Notes: a model not told the origin generated them from the sequence alone. Shown: positions 25,406 through 35,373, numbered from the stretch's first letter. The stretch: 64,000 bases of DNA from Oscillospiraceae bacterium (GCA_902790675.1 CADASU010000001.1:1-64000); one strand, 5' to 3'. Translations and numbers: made by a program.

Positions 25406-26407
25406 ATGGCTAATTTTGAAAGTAAAGAAAGAAGAATGCCAAAAATTGAGGAATGTCTCAAAAAATATGGTTTTGATTCATTAGAATCTGCCAATGAATT
25501 ATGTATATCTAAAGGAATTAATTGCGAAGAAATAGTAAAGGGAGTTCAACCAATCGCTTTTGACAACGCTGTATGGGCATACACTCTGGGAACTGCGATC
25601 GCATTAACAGAAAATTGCAAAACTGCATCTGAGGCCGCAAAACTAATCGGAATAGGTCTCGAATCTTTTTGTATTCCAGGTTCGGTTGCTGAAGAAAGAC
25701 ATGTTGGTCTTGGTCATGGTAATTTAGGAGCTATGCTTTTAGATGACAACACAAAGTGCTTTTGCTTTTTAGCAGGTCACGAATCTTTTGCTGCTGCTGA
25801 AGGCGCTATTGGAATCGCTAAAACAGCTAATAAGGCTCGTAAAGTTCCGCTAAGAGTTATATTAAACGGCCTCGGTAAGGACGCCGCATTCATTATCTCT
25901 AGAATTAACGGATTTACTTATGTGGAAACCAAATTTGACTATTCTACTGATAAATTAACAATAATTAATGAAACTAAATATTCCGACGGTGAACGCGGCG
26001 CTGTAAAATGCTATGGATCAGACGATGTTAGAGAAGGGGTTGCAATTCTGCGCCATGAATCTGTTGATGTTTCTATAACAGGTAATTCTACAAATCCAAC
26101 CCGCTTTCAACATCTAGTTGCAGGAACATATAAAAAATGGTGCATAGAAAATAATGTTAAATATTTCTCTGTTGCATCAGGTGGAGGAACAGGAAGAACG
26201 CTACATCCAGATAATATGGCTGCTGGCCCTGCTTCATATGGCCTTACCGATTCTATGGGAAGAATGCATGGAGATGCTCAATTCGCAGGGTCATCTTCCG
26301 TTCCAGCTCACGTAGAAATGATGGGTCTAATTGGCATGGGAAATAATCCAATGGTTGGAGCAACAGTTGCATGTGCCGTTGCAGCATATGAGGCTAAAAA
26401 TAAATAA
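25406..26407 (+). CDS. GGGtGRT protein
   Basis: The 333-residue protein carries the motif that names its family, SGGGTGRTLHPDNMAAGPAS, near residue 255. It also has glycine-rich segments such as HVGLGHGNLGAMLLDD and AGHESFAAAEGAIGIAKT. The family's biochemical function is not established to my knowledge; members occur mainly in Clostridia next to the scaffold-like gene seen here. GGAGGATCT precedes the ATG. A strong terminator follows, so the operon has two genes. Confidence 0.9.
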   Translation: MANFESKERRMPKIEECLKKYGFDSLESANELCISKGINCEEIVKGVQPIAFDNAVWAYTLGTAIALTENCKTASEAAKLIGIGLESFCIPGSVAEERHVGLGHGNLGAMLLDDNTKCFCFLAGHESFAAAEGAIGIAKTANKARKVPLRVILNGLGKDAAFIISRINGFTYVETKFDYSTDKLTIINETKYSDGERGAVKCYGSDDVREGVAILRHESVDVSITGNSTNPTRFQHLVAGTYKKWCIENNVKYFSVASGGGTGRTLHPDNMAAGPASYGLTDSMGRMHGDAQFAGSSSVPAHVEMMGLIGMGNNPMVGATVACAVAAYEAKNK

Positions 26408-26440
26408 AATAATTATTTTAAATTTTAACATTATATTTTG

Positions 26441-26488
26441 TAGCGTTATTTTATTTTTTTTAAAAAGTTTGAAATAACGCTATTTCTT
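26441..26488 (+). terminator. Terminator of GGGtGRT operon
   Basis: TAGCGTTATTT (26441-26451) pairs with AAATAACGCTA (26472-26482), followed by TTTCTT. Confidence 0.8.
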
Positions 26489-26536
26489 AATTAAATATCA
26501 ATTGACTTAGTGACAATCATAAGGAGAATATATTTC

Positions 26537-27088
26537 ATGATATTGAAAACTAAACGTCTTATACTACGTCCGTGGGAAGAAAGCGATGCAGAGGATTTAT
26601 ATAAATATGCCAGCAATCCCGATGTGGGTCCAATTGCTGGGTGGCCTGTTCATACGAGTGTTGATAATAGCAGAGAAATTATAAAAGGGGTGCTTTCTGC
26701 GCCAGAAACATATGCTATAGTTCTGAAGGCAAAAGGACATCCAGTTGGCAGCATAGGATTAATGCTCGGCAAAGCAAGCAATATCGGTATTCCTAATACG
26801 GAGGGTGAAATCGGATATTGGATTGGTGTTCCATATTGGGGCCAAGGACTTACTCCGGAGGCAGTTCATGAGATAATGCGGTATGGCTTTGAAGAACTGA
26901 ATCTCGAAAAGATGTGGTGCGGATACTTTGATGGGAATGAGAAATCAAAGCGTGTTCAAGAAAAATGTGGGTTTCATTACCATCACACTTCAAAGAATGT
27001 TCCTTGTGCATTGGAGGGCGTTCTACGAACAGAGCATATAACCTGTTTTACGAAAGAAGAATGGGAAGCAAATAAAAACAACAAGTAA
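26537..27088 (+). CDS. GNAT N-acetyltransferase, RimJ/RimL type
   Basis: The 183-residue protein has the RimJ/RimL-like start LKTKRLILRPWEESDAEDLY. The GNAT acetyl-CoA site is IGYWIGVPYWGQGLTPEAVHEI, and the fold ends with ERVQEKCGF-type residues (KSKRVQEKCGFHY). The acetylated substrate is unknown. The start at 26537 follows AAGGAG; the frame opens earlier at 26510. By eye its base composition is richer in G and C than the flanking genes, which suggests recent acquisition. Confidence 0.88.
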   Translation: MILKTKRLILRPWEESDAEDLYKYASNPDVGPIAGWPVHTSVDNSREIIKGVLSAPETYAIVLKAKGHPVGSIGLMLGKASNIGIPNTEGEIGYWIGVPYWGQGLTPEAVHEIMRYGFEELNLEKMWCGYFDGNEKSKRVQEKCGFHYHHTSKNVPCALEGVLRTEHITCFTKEEWEANKNNK

Positions 27089-27125
27089 AAATCATAAAAA
27101 ATTAACTACAGGAGATATAAATTAG

Positions 27126-27563
27126 ATGTGTTTAGAATGTTATGCTAATGACAACAGAATAACACCGTTATTAAAACCATTAGATTGCTTAAAACATCAT
27201 ACACAATATATTTGTGGTACTTGTGGACGATGCATTTGTATTGAACACGACCCTAAACGTAAATTGCAAAGATGGAATTTTCCTTTTAAATCATTAGATA
27301 TCGCCAAACTATACTTACGAACTGCTGATTATATTTGTAAAAAGCCATGCGGCATATATGAAATACAAAATGAAAACAATAGAGTTTCATACAAAATCTT
27401 TATGAGTAATAAAGATCTACATATATATTTGCAAAAAAGCAAAAGGAAAACATGTGAAAATGTAAAACCTGTTTTTATTGTTAAACCATACAAAGAATAT
27501 AAAAACACACAAATAAGAAAATTAACTAACGATGAAATAACAAAATATATGTCAGAAAGATAA
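27126..27563 (+). CDS. Conserved Cys-rich protein, probable zinc-binding
   Basis: The 145-residue product begins MCLECY and has a second cluster, CGTCGRCICIEHD, near residue 35, giving two likely zinc-knuckle sites, then KKPCGIYEI. The middle (WNFPFKSLDIAKLYLRTAD) is helical and the C-terminus is lysine-rich. I recognise this only as a conserved clostridial protein without assigned function. GGAGAT lies upstream of the ATG. It sits between two acetyltransferase genes on one strand with short gaps, so it may belong to a three-gene unit. Confidence 0.65.
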   Translation: MCLECYANDNRITPLLKPLDCLKHHTQYICGTCGRCICIEHDPKRKLQRWNFPFKSLDIAKLYLRTADYICKKPCGIYEIQNENNRVSYKIFMSNKDLHIYLQKSKRKTCENVKPVFIVKPYKEYKNTQIRKLTNDEITKYMSER

Positions 27564-27583
27564 TCTTCATAGAGGAAAATGAA

Positions 27584-28102
27584 ATGATAAATCTATATAC
27601 CAAGCGTTTAAACCTACGACAAATAACAATGAACGATTGCGAACAAATTTTTTCATGTTGGGCAAGCGATGAAGAAGTAACAAAATACTTAACTTGGCAT
27701 GCTCATAAAAATATAGAAACAACAAGAAATATAGTAAAAGATTGGATTTCTGAGTATAAAAATAATAACTGCTACCGCTGGGGCATTGAGCTCAAAGAAA
27801 CCAATAACCTAATTGGAATGATAGATGTAGTCGACTATATCAATAGCAATCCGGTAATTGGTTACGTTCTAGGAAAAGCATATTGGAATAATGGATATAT
27901 GACAGAGGCTCTAAAAGCAGTTTTAAACCAACTATTTTGTGACGGATATTCGCGCATTCTTATAGAAGCTGATGAAAGAAACATTGGCAGTAACTCTGTA
28001 ATAATAAAAAACGGATTTCAGTTTATAAAAAAAGAAACAAAACAGTGTTCAACACTAAAACCTGAAATTGTGGCAACAAATTGGTATGTTAAGACTCGCT
28101 AA
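27584..28102 (+). CDS. GNAT N-acetyltransferase
   Basis: The 172-residue acetyltransferase has TKRLNLRQITMNDCEQIF at the start, a central IGYVLGKAYWNNGYMTEAL acetyl-CoA loop, and the C-terminal NIGSNSVIIKNGF helix. The substrate is unknown. It is 20 nt downstream of the Cys-rich gene, with GAGGAAAATG preceding the start. It is more AT-rich than the other acetyltransferase nearby, so the two are probably not recent duplicates. It ends before a long terminator. Confidence 0.88.
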   Translation: MINLYTKRLNLRQITMNDCEQIFSCWASDEEVTKYLTWHAHKNIETTRNIVKDWISEYKNNNCYRWGIELKETNNLIGMIDVVDYINSNPVIGYVLGKAYWNNGYMTEALKAVLNQLFCDGYSRILIEADERNIGSNSVIIKNGFQFIKKETKQCSTLKPEIVATNWYVKTR

Positions 28103-28133
28103 TTGCTAAGTTGTTATTATGAAGTATAAAAAT

Positions 28134-28184
28134 GCAAAAAAGCCTTGCATAAAACACACATTCTCTTATGCAAGGCTTTTTTGC
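28134..28184. terminator. 19-bp perfect-stem terminator
   Basis: A perfect 19-bp inverted repeat (28134-28152 with 28166-28184) has A6/T6 tracts on either side, so it can terminate both strands. The following 28185-28514 shows no gene and no T-box motif. Confidence 0.9.
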
Positions 28185-28514
28185 TATGCTCCATTTCAAT
28201 TCAATCAAAACGCTTAAACAATAAAAATTATTAACAAATTATGCACAAACAACATTTGCAAAATAACACAATATTGCATAACGATATTCTTTTGTGTTAT
28301 AATTCAAAATAATGCTAAACAATTTGAAATTTGAACCAAAATATGCGATACTATAAAGGCAATTTTTATGTTGTAAATAGAGCTTATTCAAAAATTTAAT
28401 ATTTTGACATATAGTTTAAAGCAAAAACCTAAATGAATAATGTAAAACACATATAAATATATTGTATCTAAGTGCTTTATAGCATTTTTACTGATTTTTT
28501 ATAATTTTATAATT

Positions 28515-28543
28515 TTGATTTTAATATGCTTTTAATGTATAAT
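28515..28543 (+). promoter_or_regulatory. cysS promoter
   Basis: TTGATT (28515-28520), 17 nt, TATAAT (28538-28543). The short leader contains no conserved T-box sequence. Confidence 0.7.
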
Positions 28544-28611
28544 GAGTTGAGGTATAAGTTAAAGTAGTGTGTATATTTTATTCATACTACACATTTGGGA
28601 GGCTTATTTTA

Positions 28612-30021
28612 ATGAAAATATATAATACACTTAGTAAAAGTCTAGAAGAACTACATACCATAAATCCAAATAAAGTAACAATGTATTCTTGTGGTCCAAC
28701 GGTTTACAACTATATACATATTGGCAATGCACGGCCTATAATTATGTTTGACTGTTTTAGACGATATCTAGAATATAGAGGATATGAAGTAACTTTTGTC
28801 CAAAATTTTACCGATATAGATGACAAAATAATAAAAAAAGCAAATGAAGAAAACCAATCAGCAGAAATGATTGCCGAAAAATATATAAAAGAATATAAAA
28901 AAGACGCAGAAGGTCTTGGAGTTAATCCCCCATCAATAGCGCCAAAAGTAACACAATCAATTGACATTATTATAGATATAATAAAAAAATTAATAGACAA
29001 TGGTCATGCTTATATAGCAGATGGAGATGTATATTTTAAAACCGAATCTTTTAATCAATATGGAAAGTTATCCCATATGCCTATAGATAACTTGATGGTT
29101 GGCAAAAGAGTTGAAGTTAATTCATTAAAACAAAATCCGTTAGACTTTGCTTTATGGAAAAAATCTAAATTAGGTGAACCGTCTTGGCCATCTCCATGGA
29201 GTAATGGGCGTCCTGGATGGCATATAGAATGTTCGGCTATGGCAATAAATTTTTTGGGTGAAACCATAGACATTCACTGTGGTGGTCAGGATTTAATATT
29301 TCCACACCATGAAAATGAAATAGCTCAAAGTGAATGCGCAACAAACGCCAAATTTGCAAATTATTGGATGCATAATGGTTATATAAATATAGATAATGAA
29401 AAAATGTCTAAATCTAAAGGCAACTTTTTTACTGTTAGGGAAGTTGCCAAAAAACATGGTTACGAGCCTATACGATATTTAATGGTTCAGGCTCACTACA
29501 AAACTCCAATCAACTATACTGATAAAGTAATTGAGCAATGCAAAGCATCTCTAAGTAGAATGTATACATTTAAAGAAAACCTATCATTTATAATCGACAA
29601 TTCTAAAACAGGTAAAATTTCAAGCGAAGATAGACAATTAATTCAAAGCTATCGAGACAATTTTATCCAAGTGATGGATAATGATTTCAATACAGCTGAT
29701 GGAATTTCTGTAATATTTGAGTTTATAAGAGATATGAATAAATATGTTTCTGGAACTGTTTTGACTTCAAAAGAACATTTAAAACTCATTAAAGATTTAT
29801 TCGATGAACTAACAGGTGTATTGGGAATAGTCAATAATGGCAATGTGAAAAATGAAATTCCTAAAGAAGTTTTAAACCTATTTGAAGAAAGAAAAATTGC
29901 AAGAGCTAATAAAAATTTTACTCTTGCAGATGAATTGCGCAACAAAATTGAAAAGTTAGGATATTTCGTTGAAGAAACAAGACAAGGCAGTCGACTTATA
30001 TTAAAAAATAAGGAGCAATAA
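28612..30021 (+). CDS. cysS: Cysteinyl-tRNA synthetase
   Basis: The 469-residue class I synthetase has MYSCGPTVYNYIHIGNARP (HIGH region), zinc-binding residues including GWHIECSAMA and HCGGQDLIFPHHENE, and the KMSKSKGN loop. Length is normal. The start at 28612 follows GGGAGG; an earlier in-frame codon at 28567 lies in the leader. The lipoprotein cyclophilin gene follows after only 3 nt, so they are cotranscribed. Confidence 0.97.
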   Translation: MKIYNTLSKSLEELHTINPNKVTMYSCGPTVYNYIHIGNARPIIMFDCFRRYLEYRGYEVTFVQNFTDIDDKIIKKANEENQSAEMIAEKYIKEYKKDAEGLGVNPPSIAPKVTQSIDIIIDIIKKLIDNGHAYIADGDVYFKTESFNQYGKLSHMPIDNLMVGKRVEVNSLKQNPLDFALWKKSKLGEPSWPSPWSNGRPGWHIECSAMAINFLGETIDIHCGGQDLIFPHHENEIAQSECATNAKFANYWMHNGYINIDNEKMSKSKGNFFTVREVAKKHGYEPIRYLMVQAHYKTPINYTDKVIEQCKASLSRMYTFKENLSFIIDNSKTGKISSEDRQLIQSYRDNFIQVMDNDFNTADGISVIFEFIRDMNKYVSGTVLTSKEHLKLIKDLFDELTGVLGIVNNGNVKNEIPKEVLNLFEERKIARANKNFTLADELRNKIEKLGYFVEETRQGSRLILKNKEQ

Positions 30022-30024
30022 TTT

Positions 30025-30822
30025 ATGAAAATATTTAAATATATTTTAGCATTCACTTCAATTATGATTTGTTTCTCTCTTACTGGATGTTCAAATTCAA
30101 ATAAAGCCTCTTCTAGTTCTCAATCTTCAACCAGTTCCCAAGATCAAGCAATTGCTAGTTCTTTAGTTACGGAAGGTAAAATTGAAAACCAGTTAGCATT
30201 ACCAGAAAAAGGAGAGCAAATAGCAATATTTCACGTAAAAAATTATGGTATATTTAAATGTAGGTTATTTCCTCAAGTTGCCCCTAAAGCAGTGCAAAAC
30301 TTTATTAGTTTAGCTCAAAAAGGAAAATATAATAACATATCTTTTCATAGGGTAATAGAAGATTTTATGATTCAAAGTGGAGGAAACAGTGATAGTATAT
30401 ATGGAAGTGGTTTTAATGTCGAATTAAATCCATCGCTTCATCACTACAATGGTGCGTTATGTGCTGCTAGAACAAGCAGCCAAACATCCGGCCAATCTAG
30501 TCAATTCTATATAGTTTCTAGCAATAACGGTAAAAATGCAGATTTTGATAAAATATCTCAAACAATAAATCAGCAATATAAACAAAAAGGTTCAAAAATA
30601 ACGCTAGAATATTCTGATATGGTTAAAAATAAATACAAAGAAATCGGAGGATATCCTGGCTTAGATATGCAATATACCGTTTTTGGTCAAACATTTGAAG
30701 GACAAGATATTGTAAATAAAATTGCAAGTTGTCCAAAAAGCGCAGAAATTTCTGCAACAGGAGAAAAATCAACTCCAGATCCTGAAGTGATTTTAGAAAA
30801 AGTAGAAATAGTAAATTATTAA
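30025..30822 (+). CDS. Lipoprotein cyclophilin-type peptidyl-prolyl isomerase
   Basis: The 265-residue product has a type II signal peptide with lipobox LTGC (Cys22) and a Ser-rich linker. A cyclophilin domain (residues ~65-265) follows with FHRVIEDFMIQSGG and SSQFYIVSS. It probably accelerates proline isomerisation of proteins outside the membrane. The domain carries an insertion of about 40 residues between the SQFYIV and YTVFGQTFEGQDIV elements. AAGGAG precedes the ATG. Confidence 0.93.
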   Translation: MKIFKYILAFTSIMICFSLTGCSNSNKASSSSQSSTSSQDQAIASSLVTEGKIENQLALPEKGEQIAIFHVKNYGIFKCRLFPQVAPKAVQNFISLAQKGKYNNISFHRVIEDFMIQSGGNSDSIYGSGFNVELNPSLHHYNGALCAARTSSQTSGQSSQFYIVSSNNGKNADFDKISQTINQQYKQKGSKITLEYSDMVKNKYKEIGGYPGLDMQYTVFGQTFEGQDIVNKIASCPKSAEISATGEKSTPDPEVILEKVEIVNY

Positions 30823-30880
30823 TTATAATTAAACAAGTATTTAAACTATGCAATATAAATTAGAATAGGATTTTTTAGTT

Positions 30881-32854
30881 ATGTCTACAAATAAAAAATA
30901 TAATAATGATAGCATTAAATCTTTAAAAGGTGCTGATAGGGTCAGAAAACGCCCTGGTGTTATTTTTGGGTCAGATGGTTTAGAAGGGTGTGAACACTCT
31001 GTATTTGAAATTCTATCTAACTCAATAGATGAAGCGCGCGAAGGTTTTGGAAATCAAATTAAAATAACTAAATTTGATGATGGATCAATAGAAATAGAAG
31101 ACTTTGGCAGAGGAATTCCTGTTGATTTTAATAAGTCAGAAAATAAATATAACTGGGAACTTATCTTCTGTGAACTATATGCAGGAGGAAAGTATAATAC
31201 CAACAATTCTCAAAATTATGAATATTCATTAGGACTAAACGGTTTAGGCCTTTGTGCTACTCAATATGCTTCAGAATATATGGACGCTGAAATATATCGA
31301 GATGGCAAAAAATTTACATTGCATTTTGAACATGGTGAAAATATAGGTGGGTTAAAATGTGAAGAAACATCTAGAAAGCAAACGGGCACTAAAATAAAAT
31401 GGAAACCAGACATTGAAGTTTTTACAGACATCATTATTCCTTCTGACTATTTTGAAAGTGTGTTAAAACGCCAAGCAATTGTAAATAGTGGCCTAACTTT
31501 TATATACAAGGACAGTGAAATCACAAAAGAATTTTTCTATAAAAATGGAATAAAAGATTATGTTAAAGAAATAGTTCAAGAAAACGCTCTCTCTTCGATA
31601 ATATATTGCGATTCTGAGCGAAAAGGCCGCGATAGAGCAGATAAACCAGAATATAAAGTTAAACTATCATGTGCATTTGCATTTTCAAATCGTGTTAAAC
31701 TAATGGAATATTATCATAATTCTAGTTGGCTAGAACATGGCGGATCTCCAGAAAGAGCTGCCAAACAAGCATTCGTTTCTAAAATTCATAGCTTTTTAAA
31801 GAAAAATAATAAATATAATAAAAATGAAAGTAAAATAACATTTACAGATATTGAAGACTGCTTAGTTTTTGTCTCATCTTCATTTTCAACACAAACTTCA
31901 TATGAAAATCAAACTAAAAAATCTATAACAAACAAGTTTATTTATGAAGCTATGCTAGATTTTTTAAAGCACAATTTAGAAGTTTACTTTATAGAAAATC
32001 CCATAGAGAGTGAAAAAATAGCAAATCAAATCTTAATAAACAAAAGAAGTAGAGAAAAAGCCGAAAAAACTCGATTAAATCTTAAGAAAACCCTTCTTGG
32101 AAGCGTAGATATGGTAAACCGTGTTCAAAAATTTGTGGATTGTAGAACCAAAGACAAAAATCTAAGAGAATTATATATTGTTGAAGGTGACTCTGCATTG
32201 GGAGCTTGTAAGCAAAGTCGAGATGCAAACTTTCAAGCAATTATTCCAGTTCGTGGAAAGATCTTAAATTGCCTAAAATCGGACTACGATAAAATATTTA
32301 AAAATGATATAATTAGAGACATTATTAAAGTGCTCGGATGTGGCGTTGAAGTAAAGTCTAAGGCAAATAAAGAGCTGTCTCTATTTAATATTGATGGGCT
32401 AAAATGGAATAAGGTAATAATATGTACAGATGCGGATGTTGATGGATTTCAAATTAGAACATTAATATTAACAATGCTTTATCGTCTAACACCTACTTTG
32501 ATTCAGAAAAATTTTATATATATTGCTCAGTCGCCTTTATTTGAGATAAAAACAAAAAGCAAAACATATTTTGCATATAACGAGCAAGAAAAAACTAATA
32601 TTTTAAACGATTTAGATAAATCTAATGCAAAATACGACATAAACAGATCTAAAGGTCTTGGCGAAAATGAGCCTGATATGATGTGGCTTACAACAATGTG
32701 CCCCGAAACCAGGCGCTTAATTAAAGTTACCCCGGAAGAGGCTGAAAAAACTTCTAATATGTTTAACCTTATGCTTGGAGATAATTTACAGGGCAGAAAA
32801 GATTTTATTGCTGAATTTGGATCTGATTATATAAGTCAGGCAGATATTTCATAA
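30881..32854 (+). CDS. parE: Type IIA DNA topoisomerase subunit B (ParE/GyrB-like)
   Basis: The 657-residue ATPase subunit has GHKL motifs (VFEILSNSIDEAREG, EIEDFGRGIPVD, LGLNGLGLCATQY), a transducer domain, the TOPRIM motif IVEGDSALG and the metal-binding DADVDGFQIR. Sequence details depart from canonical GyrB (EGDSALG rather than EGDSAGGSA), so it is probably the second, topoisomerase IV-like enzyme of clostridia. With the A subunit 22 nt downstream it should form an A2B2 enzyme that passes duplexes through each other using ATP. No gyrA/gyrB pair is in the window for comparison. Confidence 0.85.
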   Translation: MSTNKKYNNDSIKSLKGADRVRKRPGVIFGSDGLEGCEHSVFEILSNSIDEAREGFGNQIKITKFDDGSIEIEDFGRGIPVDFNKSENKYNWELIFCELYAGGKYNTNNSQNYEYSLGLNGLGLCATQYASEYMDAEIYRDGKKFTLHFEHGENIGGLKCEETSRKQTGTKIKWKPDIEVFTDIIIPSDYFESVLKRQAIVNSGLTFIYKDSEITKEFFYKNGIKDYVKEIVQENALSSIIYCDSERKGRDRADKPEYKVKLSCAFAFSNRVKLMEYYHNSSWLEHGGSPERAAKQAFVSKIHSFLKKNNKYNKNESKITFTDIEDCLVFVSSSFSTQTSYENQTKKSITNKFIYEAMLDFLKHNLEVYFIENPIESEKIANQILINKRSREKAEKTRLNLKKTLLGSVDMVNRVQKFVDCRTKDKNLRELYIVEGDSALGACKQSRDANFQAIIPVRGKILNCLKSDYDKIFKNDIIRDIIKVLGCGVEVKSKANKELSLFNIDGLKWNKVIICTDADVDGFQIRTLILTMLYRLTPTLIQKNFIYIAQSPLFEIKTKSKTYFAYNEQEKTNILNDLDKSNAKYDINRSKGLGENEPDMMWLTTMCPETRRLIKVTPEEAEKTSNMFNLMLGDNLQGRKDFIAEFGSDYISQADIS

Positions 32855-32876
32855 TAATTGCATTTTGGAGAAAAAT

Positions 32877-35108
32877 ATGAAAAAAAAGAAATTTGAAAAT
32901 CGTAAATCAGCTTCAATGAACAATGCATATATTGAAGGTGCTGGAATAGTTGAAAATCAACCAATAACTCAAACATTAGAAAAAAATTACATGCCGTATG
33001 CGATGAGCGTTATTCTATCTAGAGCTCTTCCCCAAATTGACGGTTTTAAGCCATCTCACCGTAAATTATTATACACAATGTATAAAATGGGGCTTTTAAA
33101 CGGAAAGTTAACAAAGAGTGCTAATATAGTAGGAGCAACGATGAAGCTAAATCCTCATGGAGATTCTGCAATATACGAAACCATGGTGCGCCTATCTAGA
33201 GGATATCAAGCGCTTTTGCATCCATATGTGGAAAGTAAAGGTAATTTTGGTAGGTTTTATTCTAAAGACATGGCATACGCTGCTTCAAGATATACTGAAG
33301 CAAAGCTTGCGCCCATTTGTAACGAACTTTTTAATGAAATTGACCAAAATGCTGTGGATTTAGTTCCAAATTACGATAATACAACAACTGAGCCCTCCCT
33401 GCTGCCAACTAAATTTCCATCAATTCTTGTTAATTCTAACGTTGGAATAGCCGTATCTATGGCATCATCAATATGCCCGTTTAATCTTAAGGAAGTTTGT
33501 CAGACTACAATAAATTTAATAAAAGACGAAAATTTCAATATACTAGAAACATTGCAAGGGCCAGATTTTCCCGGCGGAGGTTTTTTGATTAAAAATGATG
33601 AGCTATTAAAAAAGATATATAATACCGGAAGAGGCTCAATAAAAATACGCAGTAGATATAATTTTGACAAACAAAATAATTGTATAGATATAACTGAAAT
33701 ACCATATACAACTACAGTTGAAGCAATTATTGAAAAAATAGTTGATCTTATAAAGCAAAATAAGATTAAAGAAATCTCTGATATTCGCGATGAAACCGAC
33801 TTAAATGGATTAAAATTAACAATAGATTTAAAACGAGGAACAAATCCAGACAAGTTAATGTCAAAATTATTTAAATATACCCCTCTAGAAGATTCATATG
33901 CATGCAACTTTAATGTTTTAGTTAATGGCTCTCCTAAAGTTATGGGAATTAAAGAAATAATTCAAGAATGGATAAAATTCAGATATAATTGTGTTAAAAG
34001 AAGAACTCAATTTAAATTGAACAAAAAAGAAAAAAAACTACATCTGATAAAAGGACTAAACAAAATTTTATTAGACATAGATAAAACTATAAAAATTATT
34101 CGTGAAACAGAGGAAGAAAGCGAAGTTATTCCAAATTTAATGATAGGCTTTGGAATAGATAAACTTCAAGCTGAATATGTTACTGAAATTAAATTACGCA
34201 ATTTAAATAAAGAATATATTTTAAATCGTGTTCAAGAAAAAGATGAATTGGAAAATGATATAAAAACACTATCAGATATTTTAAAAAGTGACCATAAAAT
34301 TCATTTGATAATATGCGATGAATTAAAAGATATAATTAAAAAATATGAGCAGCCTCGCAAAACTATGTTTTTATATAATGTTAAATCAGATGAAACTTTC
34401 AATGACAATAAAATATCAGACCACCCTGTAAATCTATTTTTAACAAAAGAAGGATATTTAAAGAAAATATCTCCTAATTCACTAAGATTAAATAGTGAAC
34501 AAAAACTAAAAGAAAATGATGAAATAATTACTCATTTAAATTTAACAAACAATACAGATTTATTATTCTTCAGCAATAAATTTCAAGTATATAAAACAAA
34601 TTTATCGGCCTTTAAAGACTCCAAAGCAAGTGCACTAGGTGAATATGTTCCAGCCAAGCTTAATTTTGAAGATGATGAAAAAATAATAGGCATGATAGCA
34701 ACTAAAGATTATTCTGGTAATGTTTTATTCTTCTTTAGAAATGGAAAACTTGCAAAAATTCCATTATCTTCATATCAAACAAAAACTAACAGAAAGAAGC
34801 TTACGAAAGCATATTCCGATATATCTGAAGTATGTAAATTATTTTTCGAGCAAAAATCAAATGAATATTTAATAATATCAAACAATAAAAGATATTTAAT
34901 TGTAGACTCATCTTTAATATCCATAAAATCAACCAGAACATCACAGGGCGTTAATATAATAAAATTAAATAAAAACTGCTTTGTTGAAAACGTAAAGCTA
35001 TATAAAGACGGAGACATTTACAATTCTCACAAGTTTAGAACTAAAAATATTCCGGCACGCGGGGTTATTCCAAAAGCAGAAGATTTAGAATATCAATTAA
35101 AACTTTAG
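32877..35108 (+). CDS. parC: Type IIA DNA topoisomerase subunit A (ParC/GyrA-like)
   Basis: The 743-residue breakage-reunion subunit has YMPYAMSVILSRALPQIDGF, the winged-helix PHGDSAIYETMVR and catalytic tyrosine in AASRYTEAKL. A coiled-coil neck and a C-terminal beta-pinwheel with imperfect blades follow. The quinolone-resistance region keeps serine at the position equivalent to E. coli GyrA Ser83 and glutamate at position 87. There is no clear GyrA-box, supporting a topoisomerase IV-type role. The start at 32877 follows TGGAGAAA. A TGCTG/CAGCA hairpin follows the stop. Confidence 0.85.
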   Translation: MKKKKFENRKSASMNNAYIEGAGIVENQPITQTLEKNYMPYAMSVILSRALPQIDGFKPSHRKLLYTMYKMGLLNGKLTKSANIVGATMKLNPHGDSAIYETMVRLSRGYQALLHPYVESKGNFGRFYSKDMAYAASRYTEAKLAPICNELFNEIDQNAVDLVPNYDNTTTEPSLLPTKFPSILVNSNVGIAVSMASSICPFNLKEVCQTTINLIKDENFNILETLQGPDFPGGGFLIKNDELLKKIYNTGRGSIKIRSRYNFDKQNNCIDITEIPYTTTVEAIIEKIVDLIKQNKIKEISDIRDETDLNGLKLTIDLKRGTNPDKLMSKLFKYTPLEDSYACNFNVLVNGSPKVMGIKEIIQEWIKFRYNCVKRRTQFKLNKKEKKLHLIKGLNKILLDIDKTIKIIRETEEESEVIPNLMIGFGIDKLQAEYVTEIKLRNLNKEYILNRVQEKDELENDIKTLSDILKSDHKIHLIICDELKDIIKKYEQPRKTMFLYNVKSDETFNDNKISDHPVNLFLTKEGYLKKISPNSLRLNSEQKLKENDEIITHLNLTNNTDLLFFSNKFQVYKTNLSAFKDSKASALGEYVPAKLNFEDDEKIIGMIATKDYSGNVLFFFRNGKLAKIPLSSYQTKTNRKKLTKAYSDISEVCKLFFEQKSNEYLIISNNKRYLIVDSSLISIKSTRTSQGVNIIKLNKNCFVENVKLYKDGDIYNSHKFRTKNIPARGVIPKAEDLEYQLKL

Positions 35109-35299
35109 CAATTAAAAGTGCTGCTTAGAAATTTTCTAAACAGCAATGATTCAAATTAATTTTACAAACGCAAAAAAATTAATTCTCATCAACATTATTT
35201 TTATCATATTTTTGACAAATATTCTTACATTTAAATTTTTGAAATATATACATTTATAAACTAATTTAAATTTTTCTTAAATTTATATTAATAAATGTC

Positions 35300-35328
35300 T
35301 TGCAATTTTTTATACATTGTGATATCAT
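35300..35328 (+). promoter_or_regulatory. secG promoter
   Basis: TTGCAA (35300-35305), 17 nt, TATCAT (35323-35328). The rest of 35109-35373 is AT-rich with a weak hairpin at 35120-35146. Confidence 0.55.
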
Positions 35329-35373
35329 TGTAGTGTTAATTGGTTCGTATGTTTATATTTGGAGGTTGTGTGT

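Noticed and set aside
28185-28611. T-box leader for cysS
   Set aside because: The conserved T-box sequence (AGGGTGGNACCGCG) and specifier hairpin are absent; only a promoter and short leader are visible.
33500-33907. Minus-strand 135-codon frame inside parC
   Set aside because: Antisense shadow with no start signal.
35120-35146. Hairpin after parC as a full terminator
   Set aside because: The stem is good but no T-run follows, so I did not list it as a terminator.
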